Shown here one piece after another: positions 7,312-16,817 of a DNA stretch of 64,000 nucleotides; within the stretch, counting starts at the first letter, position 1; every line of letters begins with the position of its first letter. The notes below the pieces were generated by a model. It was not told the origin of the DNA, made no database searches, and worked only from the letters and a program-made list of their open reading frames with translations. The stretch lies in the NCBI RefSeq assembly GCF_900113665.1, contig NZ_FOQD01000006.1, forward strand, positions 248,001 through 312,000. The letters run 5' to 3'. The position numbers and the translations under genes are program-made. Source of the DNA: Planctomicrobium piriforme (GTDB lineage: Bacteria > Planctomycetota > Planctomycetia > Planctomycetales > Planctomycetaceae).

Positions 7312-8475
7312 ATGCCCAAGAAGAAACCCACCCGCGCCGCTGCCAGCCCTCGCGCTCAGCGCAAAGAAAAACCGGTCTCGGTCCCCAAGGCCGTTACCCG
7401 GAAGAAACCTAGCGCTTCCCCCGCCGACCGTCTCAAGATCGTCGACCGGCAACTGGTGCAGTTGCTGAAGGATCGGGTGCGGCTGACAATCGAACACCTG
7501 CAGTCACTCAACGACCGCCGCGACGTGTGGTTCGATTCCAAGAACGAACAGCTGTTGTGGGAAGAGCTCGAACAGGTCAACCAGGGGGAACTGACGCGAG
7601 ACGTGCTCCGCGGCGTGTTCCGCGAACTCCTGTGCGCCGCCCGCTCCAAGGTGAAGACGGTTCGCGTGGCCTATCTGGGTCCGCCGTTCAGCTTCACTCA
7701 TCTGGCCGCATTGGAACGTTTTGGCAAGACCGCCGACCTGATCCCGGTCAATTCGATCGCTTCGGTCTTTGAAGAAGTGAACAAGGGGCATGCCGAGTTC
7801 GGGATTGTCCCCATCGAGAACAGCACCGACGGGCGGATTGTCGACACGCTGGATATGTTCACCCGTCTGCCGCTGCGGATCTGCGGTGAAGTGCAGATGT
7901 CGGTGCATCACAATTTGCTTTCCCGGTCACCACGGAGCGAGATCACCGAGATCTACAGCAAGCCGCAGGCGCTCTCGCAGTGCCGTGACTGGCTCGCCAG
8001 GAACATGCCGCAGGCGAAGATCTACGATGTGACGAGCACATCGACCGCGGCCGCTTTGGCGCAGACCAAGCCGGGCGCTGCAGCCATCGCCAGCCGTCAG
8101 GCGGCAGTGCAGTATCAGCTCGACATTGTGGCCGAGACGATCGAAGACAACGCTCATAACGTGACGCGATTTGCCATCATCGGCGACCACGAAACGAGCC
8201 AGACCGGCAGCGACCGCACGGCATTGCTGCTGCAGGTGCCGCATACGCCAGGTTCGCTCTCGGATGCCCTGACGGCGTTCAAGAACAACAAGATCAATCT
8301 CACCTGGATCGAGTCATTCCCGCTGCGTGGCCCGGAATCCGGCTACCTGTTCTTCCTCGATTTCGAGGGACACATGAAAGAGCCGCGGATCAAGAAGGCG
8401 CTGCAACTGCTGGAGAAAAAAGCCGTGCGGATGGAGATCCTGGGGTCGTACCCGCGAAGTGAACCGCTGGCCTAA
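7312..8475 (+). CDS. pheA: chorismate mutase / prephenate dehydratase (P-protein) with basic N-terminal extension
   Basis: This bifunctional enzyme makes phenylpyruvate for phenylalanine synthesis. The 387 residues hold an AroQ-type chorismate mutase helix bundle at about 40-105 (ADRLKIVDRQLVQLLKDRV), a prephenate dehydratase domain at about 118-285 (RVAYLGPPFSFTH, IVPIENSTDG and the dehydratase NVTRFAIIG motif), and an ACT domain at about 300-375 that binds Phe for feedback control (TPGSLSDAL and WIESFPLRG, corresponding to GALV and ESRP). Residues 1-38 are an unusual Lys/Arg/Pro/Ala-rich tail (MPKKKPTRAAASPRAQ and onward) absent from typical P-proteins. No good internal start removes it entirely. 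An AT-rich hairpin repeat follows the gene. Confidence 0.92.
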   Translation: MPKKKPTRAAASPRAQRKEKPVSVPKAVTRKKPSASPADRLKIVDRQLVQLLKDRVRLTIEHLQSLNDRRDVWFDSKNEQLLWEELEQVNQGELTRDVLRGVFRELLCAARSKVKTVRVAYLGPPFSFTHLAALERFGKTADLIPVNSIASVFEEVNKGHAEFGIVPIENSTDGRIVDTLDMFTRLPLRICGEVQMSVHHNLLSRSPRSEITEIYSKPQALSQCRDWLARNMPQAKIYDVTSTSTAAALAQTKPGAAAIASRQAAVQYQLDIVAETIEDNAHNVTRFAIIGDHETSQTGSDRTALLLQVPHTPGSLSDALTAFKNNKINLTWIESFPLRGPESGYLFFLDFEGHMKEPRIKKALQLLEKKAVRMEILGSYPRSEPLA

Positions 8476-8510
8476 GCGGCCTCGATCTTTCAGTAGGTTC
8501 GAGTTCACTC

Positions 8511-8647
8511 GAAATCCAAAATCCGAAGCACGAAATTCGAAACAAACTCAAAATCTCAAAGCCCAAAACGAAGAGGTTGTTTTAGGCTTTTGGAATTTGA
8601 AGCATTGAGATTTGTTTGAGTTTTGGTGCTTGGAATTTGAATTTTTC
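8511..8647. repeat. AT-rich long inverted repeat, copy E2
   Basis: The left arm (CCAAAATCCGAAGCACGAAA and onward, then AACAAACTCAAAATCTCAAAG) and the right arm (TTTGAAGCATTGAGATTTG, then TTTGAGTTTTGGTGCTTGG) are near reverse complements. The element fills the space between the convergent pheA stop (8475) and the stop of the minus-strand membrane protein gene (8646), running right up to the latter. Confidence 0.75.
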
Positions 8648-9116
8648 ACTTCGACGCGGGAGCGATGAGTTGTTCCCACTCGTGAACTGGCAGGTTCTTC
8701 GACCAGTGTCGCACTGGTTGCTCGGGCGGTTGCTGAACGAGATGAATCTCCAGCGTCTCGTAGGGCGTGAGATCCTGATGCTGTTGTGCGAGGCGGAAGA
8801 GCTTTTCAGCGGCTTCAAGATTTGCGGCCTCGCTGGCAGCCGGGTCGAAGCCATTCTCTGAAAACTGCAGCACGATCCGCAGTTTCATCGGCGACTGACC
8901 TGCCGGCGTCTTCTCACGGCCTCCCAGCACATACGGACGGGCGAGGGAATATTCCGCTGCAATCGCCTGCTGCAAGGGCCGGAACGGCCGCGTGTAACGG
9001 TCCCAGTAGATCCACAAAGCGGCGAGGACCATCAGGCCGAACAGGAACATGCCGGCCACCGTCCAGCGGCCGGAGCGGCGACGAACAGGGATGGCGGCGA
9101 CTTCATCGATATTCAT
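8646..9116 (-). CDS. single-pass membrane protein, hypothetical
   Basis: This 156-residue protein has one transmembrane segment at about residues 20-40 (TVAGMFLFGLMVLAALWIYW) after a basic N-terminus, which predicts an extracytoplasmic C-terminal domain. The soluble part mixes beta-like segments (MKLRIVLQF, LEIHLVQQ) and a helix (EAANLEAAEKLFRLAQQHQD). I do not recognise the family. Its ATG (9116-9114) overlaps the ruvA stop codon in an ATGA arrangement, so translation is probably coupled to ruvA. The coupling alone does not show a role in recombination. Confidence 0.7.
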   Translation of the reverse strand: MNIDEVAAIPVRRRSGRWTVAGMFLFGLMVLAALWIYWDRYTRPFRPLQQAIAAEYSLARPYVLGGREKTPAGQSPMKLRIVLQFSENGFDPAASEAANLEAAEKLFRLAQQHQDLTPYETLEIHLVQQPPEQPVRHWSKNLPVHEWEQLIAPASK

Positions 9117-9742
9117 TTGCCTGGCCGCTGCTGGCGGTAGATTTCCTGCAGGAGTTCTTCCACCGATTTGAATTTGGCCTTCGTGTCTGACACATGATCG
9201 ATCTTCTCGCGGGCATCGATGGCCGAGTGCCCGAGGGCCAGCAATGCTTCATAGGCCTCGTGCGTCACGCTGTTGGCAGTGACCAGTTCGGAGGGGGCGC
9301 CATCATCGACCATGAGTGCGAAGCGGGCCATTTTGCGGCGAAGCTTGGCGACGATCCTTTCGGCGACTGCGGGGCCCACGCCAGGCAGTGTGCTGAGAGT
9401 GCGGATGTCCTGTTCCTCGATGGCGGTCGCGACTTCTTTGACAGGCCGGACCATCGCCTGGAGTGCCTTTTTGACGCCGACGCCGTCGACCTGACAGATG
9501 AGTTCGAAGAACTGTTTTTCGGCGGGATGCAGAAAACCGACGAGTCGCGGGACGAGTTTCCCTTTTTGAGGGTTGCCGTCGAGGTACTCAATCGTGACGA
9601 GTGTGACCGTCTGGTCGAGCTTCGGCTGCAATTGCCGCCGGACGCACTCGGGAATGAGGACTTCGTATTCGAACGCGCCGACTTCGATTGACGCTTCCTG
9701 CACCTCCAGCGCGGCAAGCCGGCCGGTGATCTTGCGAATCAT
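9113..9742 (-). CDS. ruvA: Holliday junction DNA helicase subunit RuvA
   Basis: RuvA binds four-way DNA junctions and loads RuvB for branch migration. The 209-residue product has the N-terminal OB domain (MIRKITGRLAALE, FEYEVLIPE), the helix-hairpin-helix region (QVDGVGVKKALQAM and the second HhH TLPGVGPAVAERIVAKLRRKM) and the C-terminal domain III (THEAYEALLALGHSAIDAREKI) that contacts RuvB. ATG 9742 matches the usual start; the alternative at 9766 adds eight residues. AGGAAA lies about 10 bases upstream. ruvB and ruvC are not in the window. The downstream membrane protein gene overlaps the stop by 4 bases. Confidence 0.93.
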   Translation of the reverse strand: MIRKITGRLAALEVQEASIEVGAFEYEVLIPECVRRQLQPKLDQTVTLVTIEYLDGNPQKGKLVPRLVGFLHPAEKQFFELICQVDGVGVKKALQAMVRPVKEVATAIEEQDIRTLSTLPGVGPAVAERIVAKLRRKMARFALMVDDGAPSELVTANSVTHEAYEALLALGHSAIDAREKIDHVSDTKAKFKSVEELLQEIYRQQRPGK

Positions 9743-9930
9743 GTTCTGCCATTTCCTGTTGAACATCCGTGATCAGACGGCGGCATCATATCGCGTGAGT
9801 CCAGTGTGGAGGAATGCGGCCTGCAAATGCGTCGTGAACCAAGCGGCTTTTCTGCAAGTGGACAGGGGACAGTCAAGAACCCACTCTTTCCCCTCTTCCC
9901 TGTCCCCTTTTCCCTTTGTGGTGCTACGGC

Positions 9931-10524
9931 TCACCGATGTCCATTGATGAGGGACATGGCTTCGGCGCGGCTTGATTCGTTCTTCCTGAACAGGCCGCGG
10001 ACGGCGCTGGTGATGGTCATCGCACCAGGTTTGCGGACGCCGCGGATCGTCATGCACGAGTGTTCCGCCTCGATGACGACAATGGCTCCCTTGGGGTCGA
10101 GTTCCTGAACCAGCAGGTCGGCAATCTGCTCGGTCATCCGTTCCTGCACCTGTGGGCGGTGCGAGATCTCTTCCACGATTCGGGCAAGTTTGCTGATGCC
10201 GACGACGCTCCCTTTGGGGATGTAGCCGACATGGGCGGTGCCGATGAAGGGGAGCAGGTGGTGCTCGCACATGCTGTTGAACGTGATGTCCCGGATCAGG
10301 ACCAGTTCGTCGTAGGTTTCTTCAAAAGTCTTTTTCAGATGCCGGGCAGGGTCGAGATGGAGGCCGCTGAAGAGTTCGGCGTACATGCGCGCCACTCGGG
10401 CCGGCGTTTCGAGCAACCCGTTGCGGTCCGGGTCTTCGCCGATGGCCGCGAGAATTTCCCGCACGGCGCGCTCGATTCGCGGCTGGTCGACCGGTTTACC
10501 CTGAGATGCAGTCTCTTCCGACAT
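9931..10524 (-). CDS. folE: GTP cyclohydrolase I
   Basis: This enzyme converts GTP to dihydroneopterin triphosphate, the first step of tetrahydrofolate (and queuosine/pterin) synthesis. The 197-residue protein is full length for the type IA family. Zinc ligands are visible in the FNSMCEHHLLPF motif (Cys and His) and in EAEHSCMTIRGVRKPGA (Cys). Also present are GTAHVGYIPKGSVVGISKLARIVE and RPQVQERMTEQIA. The start at 10524 (MSEET) is used. The gap to ruvA (9743-9930) contains only pyrimidine- and purine-rich sequence with a GGGGACAG / CTGTCCCC pair. queA in the same window is a later step of the queuosine branch, but it is 33 kb away. Confidence 0.95.
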   Translation of the reverse strand: MSEETASQGKPVDQPRIERAVREILAAIGEDPDRNGLLETPARVARMYAELFSGLHLDPARHLKKTFEETYDELVLIRDITFNSMCEHHLLPFIGTAHVGYIPKGSVVGISKLARIVEEISHRPQVQERMTEQIADLLVQELDPKGAIVVIEAEHSCMTIRGVRKPGAMTITSAVRGLFRKNESSRAEAMSLINGHR

Positions 10525-10740
10525 TTACCGCCCCTCGCTTCACTGTGATCTGATTCGCTGCCGAATGCCTGCCGTTCGCCTGTCCCAAAACGACTGCTGG
10601 ACAAGGATTATGCCCAGATCCAGATTGATGGACGGCGACGGCTGGAAATCCCGCCGATTTTTCGGAACCCCGGATTGTAGGCGCGTGTCAGGTGGGAATT
10701 CCACACCCTCACGGCGGAGCAGGTTCCCCAGGTTTTAGGC

Positions 10741-10769
10741 TTGGCACACTGGACGCCAGCGAATACCAT
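10741..10769 (+). promoter_or_regulatory. promoter candidate for tRNA-Gln
   Basis: TTGGCA at 10741-10746 and TACCAT at 10764-10769 are spaced by 17 bases. The predicted start is near 10776, about 9 bases before the mature tRNA 5' end. Confidence 0.5.
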
Positions 10770-10784
10770 CCCGTGACGGCACAC

Positions 10785-10854
10785 TGCCCGATAGTGTAAC
10801 GGTAGCACGAAAGATTCTGATTCTTTTAGTCTAGGTTCGAATCCTAGTCGGGCA
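10785..10854 (+). tRNA. tRNA-Gln (anticodon CTG)
   Basis: A 70-base cloverleaf can be folded by eye. The acceptor stem is TGCCCGA / TCGGGCA (7 perfect pairs). The D arm is GTG-TAACGGTAG-CAC. The anticodon stem is AAAGA / TCTTT with loop TTCTGAT, giving anticodon CTG (reads CAG, Gln). The T arm is CTAGG-TTCGAAT-CCTAG. CCA is not encoded. It stands alone, 231 bases upstream of the first possible start of the large surface protein gene. Confidence 0.93.
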
Positions 10855-11093
10855 ATTTTCAAGCTCTTCTGTGACGCCGCTTGCGTTGCAAAACATCCGC
10901 CGTTTTGACTCTTTTCGAGTCATTCCCGCTCGTGGATTTCGGAATCGCCGATTCACCACGAATTTGCCCAGTTTGACGCTGGCCGGTGTGTTGAAGTAGA
11001 GTGCAATCGTGGCTGATTCGCTCTCTGCCGCCTTTCTTGACCCCCGCATTCGCTGGGGGTCCGAGGTAATTCCTTTCAGGCGGGAATCTGAAA

Positions 11094-14000
11094 ATGGTCG
11101 GGTCAAACTGGCTGCAGCGGGTCGCGGTGCGCATGGGTGTTCGTGTTGGCGCAGGCGGGCATCGGCGTCGAGCGGGCTGCCCTGCAAGTTTCTTAGAACA
11201 TCCCGCCCGCGTGGAGTTCCTGGAGGCTCGCACGCTGCTGGCCGGGCTACCGATTTTTGAAGCCGATTTCGGCGACGGGAACGGGGCTCCCTCGGCAGAC
11301 GGATTTGAGAAACAGTCGTTAGGCGACCTTTGGCATGTGTCGACGGGGCACCGGGATGCTCCTGGCCATTCGGGGCCCTTCAGTCTGTATTACGGAAAAA
11401 ATGAGGGGGATAACGGCGGTGGAACGTACGACACCGGGGCTGCCAACGCGGGGTCGGTGATCTTGTCTGGGGTCAGCGTTCCAGTGGAGGGAGCTCTGTT
11501 GTCGTTTAAGTCGCTGGTCGAACGGGAGCCCACGGCCAACACTATCGGCGCTGATCGCCTCAAAGTGCTCATCTCGACTGACGACGGCGTGAATTTTCTG
11601 GATCAGGGACTCGATTTTCCGAGTTCGACGAACGGGCTGTTCCTGCAATTCGGCGTTGACCTGTCCGCGTTTGCCGGCCAGACGATTCAGTTGCAGTTCT
11701 CGTTCGACACCGTCGATGCGTCCAATAACAATTTCGAAGGCTGGTACATCGACGATGTCCTGGTCATCGGGAACGACCTCGACGACCAGATGGGCGAAGA
11801 CATCCCGGTTGCCATCGGCTCGACGACATCCGGCGTAATCGACACACACTCCGACGTGGACCTGTACTCGTTCACGGCGCAGGCCGGGCAAAGCCTGTCG
11901 TTCGATATCGACCGGCCGGATACGGCGCTGGATTCCTGGCTGAGGCTCTTCGACGCCGCCGGCAACGAAATTACATTCAATGATGATGCGCCCGGACCGG
12001 GCGAAGTCCATTCAGGGGAATCGTATCTGGAGCATACCTTCACCGCGGATGGAACGTACTACGTCGGCGTGTCGGGCTTTGAGAATAAGGACTACGACGT
12101 CCTCACCGGACTGGGGGACATCGACGTCGGCGTGATGGGAGACTATACGCTGACGATCAAAGACTTTGATCCGGACGACCAGATCAGTGAGGCGACCTCG
12201 TTGGGCGTGAATGGAATTACCTTTGGAGAGATCCGAAAGTTTGATGACGTCGACATGTTCGCTGTGACGGCGAAGGCTGGCCAGACCTTGGCCTTTGATG
12301 TGGATCGACCGGTTGATTCCACGATCGATTCCTACCTGAGGCTGTTTGACGCAGCGGGCAATCCGCTGGCCCAGAACAATGATGCCGCCGCACCCGGCGA
12401 ATCTACGCCGACAAAAGACTCCTTCTTCGAATTCACGTTTCCTTTGTCCGGAACCTACTATGTCGCGGTTTCCGGCAATGGGAACATTAGTTACGACCCG
12501 GTGACAGGGGAGAATGACAGCTTCGGACTTCCCGGGAGCTATGCGTTGTCCGTGTTCAATCTTTCTCCGGACATCGGATCGTTCGGGGCAGACGTGACAT
12601 TCACCGAAAACGATGCCCCCGTGCGATTTGCTGCCGCGGCGACGGTGAGCGCGCTGTTCAACCCGACTTTTGACGGGGGTGCCCTGACTGCCTCGCTCAC
12701 ATCAGGAGGCCAGGCGGGCCTGGTCCTTTCGATCCTGCCTGGCGGGGGAGGAGCAAATGCGGTGTCGGTCACGGGCAATGAGGTGCGGGTGAATAATGTG
12801 TTGATCGGATCATTCACCGGCGGCGCTGCTGGTCAGCCGCTGGTGGTGACGCTCAATGCCAATGCGAATCCGGCCAGGATTCAGGCTCTGCTGCGACGGT
12901 TCGCCGTGGGCAGCAACAGCGAGACGCTGGTCACAGCCACCCATACACTGAATGTGACTCTGGATGACGGTCAGGGGCACGCCAGTCCGATCGTCGGCAA
13001 GAACGTCAACGTCATCGGGGTCAATGACCCCCCGAGTGATCTGCTGTTCTCATCGACGAGCGTCGCTGAGAATCTGCCGGCGGGGACCGTCGTAGCCACG
13101 CTGACTCCTGTTGATCTGGATACGACCAGCGGCTTCTTCTTCCTCCTTGAAACTCCCGCCGGCACCACGGATGGGGTGGAATTTGAAATTGTCGGCCGGA
13201 AGCTGCGAACCAAGTCCAGCTTTAACTTCGAAGCCAAGAGCAGCTATTCCTTCGTGATCAGCGTGAGTGACGGTTTCGGCGGTGCTTCTTTTCCCGTGAC
13301 GATCAATGTCACGAACGTGAATGAAGCCCCGGTGCTGGGCGAAATCAGCGGTTCCACCGGCTACACGGAAAACGCCGCCCCGGTGGTGATTGCTCCCGCC
13401 GCGACAGTTGCCGATGTGGACTCGCCGAATTTCGAAGGAGGCAAGCTGACGGTTTCAATCACCGCGAACAAGCAGTCGACGGACGTACTGTCGATCAAGA
13501 CAAGTGCCGCGCTGACGATCACCAACGGCAACGAGATTCGCCTGAACGGCGTGCTGCTGGGGACGTTCACTGGCGGAACACAGAACGTGGGGCTGACGAT
13601 CACGTTGACTGCCAATGCAACAGTCGGCAGGACTCAAAACCTGTTGAGGAACATCGCTTTCAGCAGCACGTCGGAAAATCCCTCGACGCTGCCGAGAACC
13701 TTGCAGTTCAAACTGTCCGACGGGGATAACGCCACGAGTGCTGCCCTGACGAAGACCGTCAATCTCACCGCAGTGAATGATGCTCCTGTTGTGAGCGGCT
13801 TCGACGGCAGCGTGGCTTACGTCGGGCCGTCAGCGGTCATTCTGGATAACAACGCCGTTGTGACGGATGTCGACTCGGCGAACTTCAGCGGCGGCAAGTT
13901 GACGGTCTCGCTCACCTTCAACACTCAAGGATCCGATCTCCTTTCCATTCGCAATCAGGGAACCGGCGCAGGCCAGATCGGCGTCAGCGGCGCGGAAGTC

Positions 14001-14234
14001 ACCTTTGGCGGAATCGTGATTGGGACGTTCACCGGCGGCACGAACAAGGTGGCACTGGTGATCACCTTTAATGCCAGCACGACGCCGGCGGCCGTGCAGG
14101 CTCTCGTCCGGAATCTACAGTTCAAAAATATGGCCGCCGCACCCTCGACATTGCCCCGCAATGTGCGAGTACTCCTGACCGATGGTGACAACGGCACGAG
14201 CGCCGCCGTGAACAAGACAATCACCTTCGGGTGA
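11094..14234 (+). CDS. giant LEPR-XLL surface protein with PPC-like and cadherin-like domains
   Basis: This 1046-residue exported protein starts with a planctomycete LEPR-XLL type N-terminus: MVGSNWLQ, a basic stretch, then RVEFLEARTLLAG at about residues 39-51. Next come a beta-sandwich region with FEGWYIDDVLVIG, two pre-peptidase C-terminal-like domains at about 235-370 and 375-485 (each with DLYSFTA / DMFAVTA, the phrase DxDRP, SYLRLFDAAGN and TYYVGVSG), a cadherin-like repeat (PPSDLLFSSTSVAENLPAG), and three copies of a roughly 115-residue repeat shared with the surface proteins at 45774 and 54533. No C-terminal anchor, PEP-CTERM or lipobox is visible. It is predicted to be a cell-surface or extracellular adhesive protein. 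The ATG at 11094 is supported by the same M-V-x-x-x-W-L start in the other two LEPR-XLL proteins. Confidence 0.85.
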   Translation: MVGSNWLQRVAVRMGVRVGAGGHRRRAGCPASFLEHPARVEFLEARTLLAGLPIFEADFGDGNGAPSADGFEKQSLGDLWHVSTGHRDAPGHSGPFSLYYGKNEGDNGGGTYDTGAANAGSVILSGVSVPVEGALLSFKSLVEREPTANTIGADRLKVLISTDDGVNFLDQGLDFPSSTNGLFLQFGVDLSAFAGQTIQLQFSFDTVDASNNNFEGWYIDDVLVIGNDLDDQMGEDIPVAIGSTTSGVIDTHSDVDLYSFTAQAGQSLSFDIDRPDTALDSWLRLFDAAGNEITFNDDAPGPGEVHSGESYLEHTFTADGTYYVGVSGFENKDYDVLTGLGDIDVGVMGDYTLTIKDFDPDDQISEATSLGVNGITFGEIRKFDDVDMFAVTAKAGQTLAFDVDRPVDSTIDSYLRLFDAAGNPLAQNNDAAAPGESTPTKDSFFEFTFPLSGTYYVAVSGNGNISYDPVTGENDSFGLPGSYALSVFNLSPDIGSFGADVTFTENDAPVRFAAAATVSALFNPTFDGGALTASLTSGGQAGLVLSILPGGGGANAVSVTGNEVRVNNVLIGSFTGGAAGQPLVVTLNANANPARIQALLRRFAVGSNSETLVTATHTLNVTLDDGQGHASPIVGKNVNVIGVNDPPSDLLFSSTSVAENLPAGTVVATLTPVDLDTTSGFFFLLETPAGTTDGVEFEIVGRKLRTKSSFNFEAKSSYSFVISVSDGFGGASFPVTINVTNVNEAPVLGEISGSTGYTENAAPVVIAPAATVADVDSPNFEGGKLTVSITANKQSTDVLSIKTSAALTITNGNEIRLNGVLLGTFTGGTQNVGLTITLTANATVGRTQNLLRNIAFSSTSENPSTLPRTLQFKLSDGDNATSAALTKTVNLTAVNDAPVVSGFDGSVAYVGPSAVILDNNAVVTDVDSANFSGGKLTVSLTFNTQGSDLLSIRNQGTGAGQIGVSGAEVTFGGIVIGTFTGGTNKVALVITFNASTTPAAVQALVRNLQFKNMAAAPSTLPRNVRVLLTDGDNGTSAAVNKTITFG

Positions 14235-14410
14235 GTCTGGCGTCGAGGACAATTGTCTCGAAAGAGAGACTCTTTTTAGCCCCAATGTCGTGGCTTCTGG
14301 TCTGCACAGAACGCAGTTCCGCTTGCGAGATCGAATCGTAAATGATTATTTTTGAAGGCCGCACTCGTTGATACAAAACTGAATGGGCCTTTAGAGTTGA
14401 AAGCGGGCAG

Positions 14411-15442
14411 ATGGCTTCCCTGGGCAGGAGGGCGGGCTTTACGTTAATTGAGTTGCTGGTGGTCGTGGCGATTGTGGCGGTGCTGGTTGGCTTGTTGTTA
14501 CCGGCTGTGCAGACCGCCAGAGAAGCGGCGCGGCGGATGCAGTGCCGGAACAATCTCAAGCAGCTGGGACTGGCGCTGCACAATTATCAGGAAGTGCATG
14601 GCGTCTTTCCCCGCGTCTGTTTCCAGGGATCGGGCAGCGTCTCTGGCTGGCAGGGATTCAGCGTCCACACGATGCTGTTGCCGCAACTGGATCAAGCGGC
14701 GCTTTACAATCAGTTGAACCTGAATCTGACGTTCACCACCGGGTCGAACGGTACGCTCAAAAACACGCCGATTGCGGCTTTTTTGTGTCCTTCGGATCTC
14801 GGGGGACAACAAGTCAAAGGAGCCGGGAATAATTATGTCGTCAGCGGTGGACCATCGCTGATGATGATTTCTCCGACGCCGGGCTTCGGAATTGGCGGTT
14901 CGCCTGGAACTCAGATCGCCGATGCTGACCAGATTGGAATGTTCAATATCCGGCGAAACGTCGGGATGCAGGATCTGCTCGACGGTACTTCTAATGTCAT
15001 GGCGGCATCAGAAGGGATTATTGGCGACGGCATCACGACGGCCTATCGTCTCGGTGATCATGTGCGGAACACCGCCTTCCCGTCCGGAATGCCGAATACC
15101 TTCGCGACGGCGGCTCAGCTTGATGCTTATGGAGTGAGCTGCTTAGCCGGGTCGGCGACACACTATAGCGACCCGCATAAAGAGTGGATCAACGGCATGC
15201 CGTCTCAGACGGCGTTCAATTCACTCAACCGGCCGAACTCGACGAACCCCGATTGCCATGAATGCACCACTTGCGGGTGGTATGACAGCCGCGGCGTGTG
15301 GAATGCCCGTAGCCGGCACACTGGCGGCGTGAGCGTGCTACTGGGGGACGGTGCCGTGCGGTTTGTCGGCGATTCGACCGACCTGTTGACCTGGCAACGG
15401 CTGGGAGCGATTGCGGATGGGAACCCGCTGGGAGAGTTTTGA
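14411..15442 (+). CDS. DUF1559 protein with type IV pilin-like N-terminus
   Basis: This 343-residue member of the planctomycete DUF1559 family carries a prepilin-like N-terminal methylation motif. Cleavage is predicted after Gly9 (GRRAG/FTLIELLVV), with Glu at mature position 5 and a hydrophobic helix to about residue 30, then the family signature MQCRNNLKQLGLALHNYQEVHGVFP. The C-terminal part has the HTGGVSVLLGDGAVRFV motif typical of the family. These proteins are highly paralogous in planctomycetes, and their function is only inferred as pseudopilin or surface-associated. It lies 177 bases after the first LEPR-XLL gene in the same direction. An AT-rich hairpin repeat begins 21 bases after its stop. 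Confidence 0.93.
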   Translation: MASLGRRAGFTLIELLVVVAIVAVLVGLLLPAVQTAREAARRMQCRNNLKQLGLALHNYQEVHGVFPRVCFQGSGSVSGWQGFSVHTMLLPQLDQAALYNQLNLNLTFTTGSNGTLKNTPIAAFLCPSDLGGQQVKGAGNNYVVSGGPSLMMISPTPGFGIGGSPGTQIADADQIGMFNIRRNVGMQDLLDGTSNVMAASEGIIGDGITTAYRLGDHVRNTAFPSGMPNTFATAAQLDAYGVSCLAGSATHYSDPHKEWINGMPSQTAFNSLNRPNSTNPDCHECTTCGWYDSRGVWNARSRHTGGVSVLLGDGAVRFVGDSTDLLTWQRLGAIADGNPLGEF

Positions 15443-15462
15443 GAGTCGCCGATCGGGGCGAG

Positions 15463-15597
15463 AAAATTCAAATCTCAAGCACCAAATTCCAAACAAATCT
15501 CAATGCTCAAAAACTTAAAAGGGCAGAAACAAAAGCATTGTTTCGGTCATTGAGATTTTGAATTTGTTTGAGCTTTGGTGCTTGGGATTTGGAACTT
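15463..15597. repeat. AT-rich long inverted repeat, copy E3
   Basis: The left arm (AAATTCAAATCTCAAGCACC, then AAATTCCAAACAAATCTCAATG) and the right arm (CATTGAGATTTTGAATTTG, then TTTGAGCTTTGGTGCTTGGG) are near reverse complements. It lies between the DUF1559 stop and a separate terminator hairpin. Confidence 0.75.
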
Positions 15598-15622
15598 CCC
15601 CTCCTTTGTTTATCAAAGTAGA

Positions 15623-15654
15623 AAAGCCACGCACGGCTTGCCGTGCGTGGCTTT
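15623..15654 (-). terminator. perfect 14-bp hairpin terminator for the TIM-barrel gene
   Basis: AAAGCCACGCACGG and CCGTGCGTGGCTTT pair perfectly around the loop CTTG. On the minus strand the stem is followed by a TTTTC tract. It begins 21 bases beyond the stop of the convergent minus-strand isomerase gene and may serve both directions. Confidence 0.75.
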
Positions 15655-15675
15655 GAAATGGATTGACGCGAGCAA

Positions 15676-16701
<1,026 letters not shown>

Positions 16702-16817
16702 CAGATTTCCCCTGACAACAGCGCGAGCAGAGATCGAAAATGTGAGATCGCCAGCATCGTCAAAATCGGGACGTTTGTCGACTGTTCGCGCCTGCGGCGG
16801 TTGTCAGCGGTCAGCTT

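Noticed and set aside
9773..10270. Minus-strand 165-residue frame overlapping folE
   Set aside because: It is out of frame with the clear GTP cyclohydrolase and has Arg/Pro/His-rich artefact composition.
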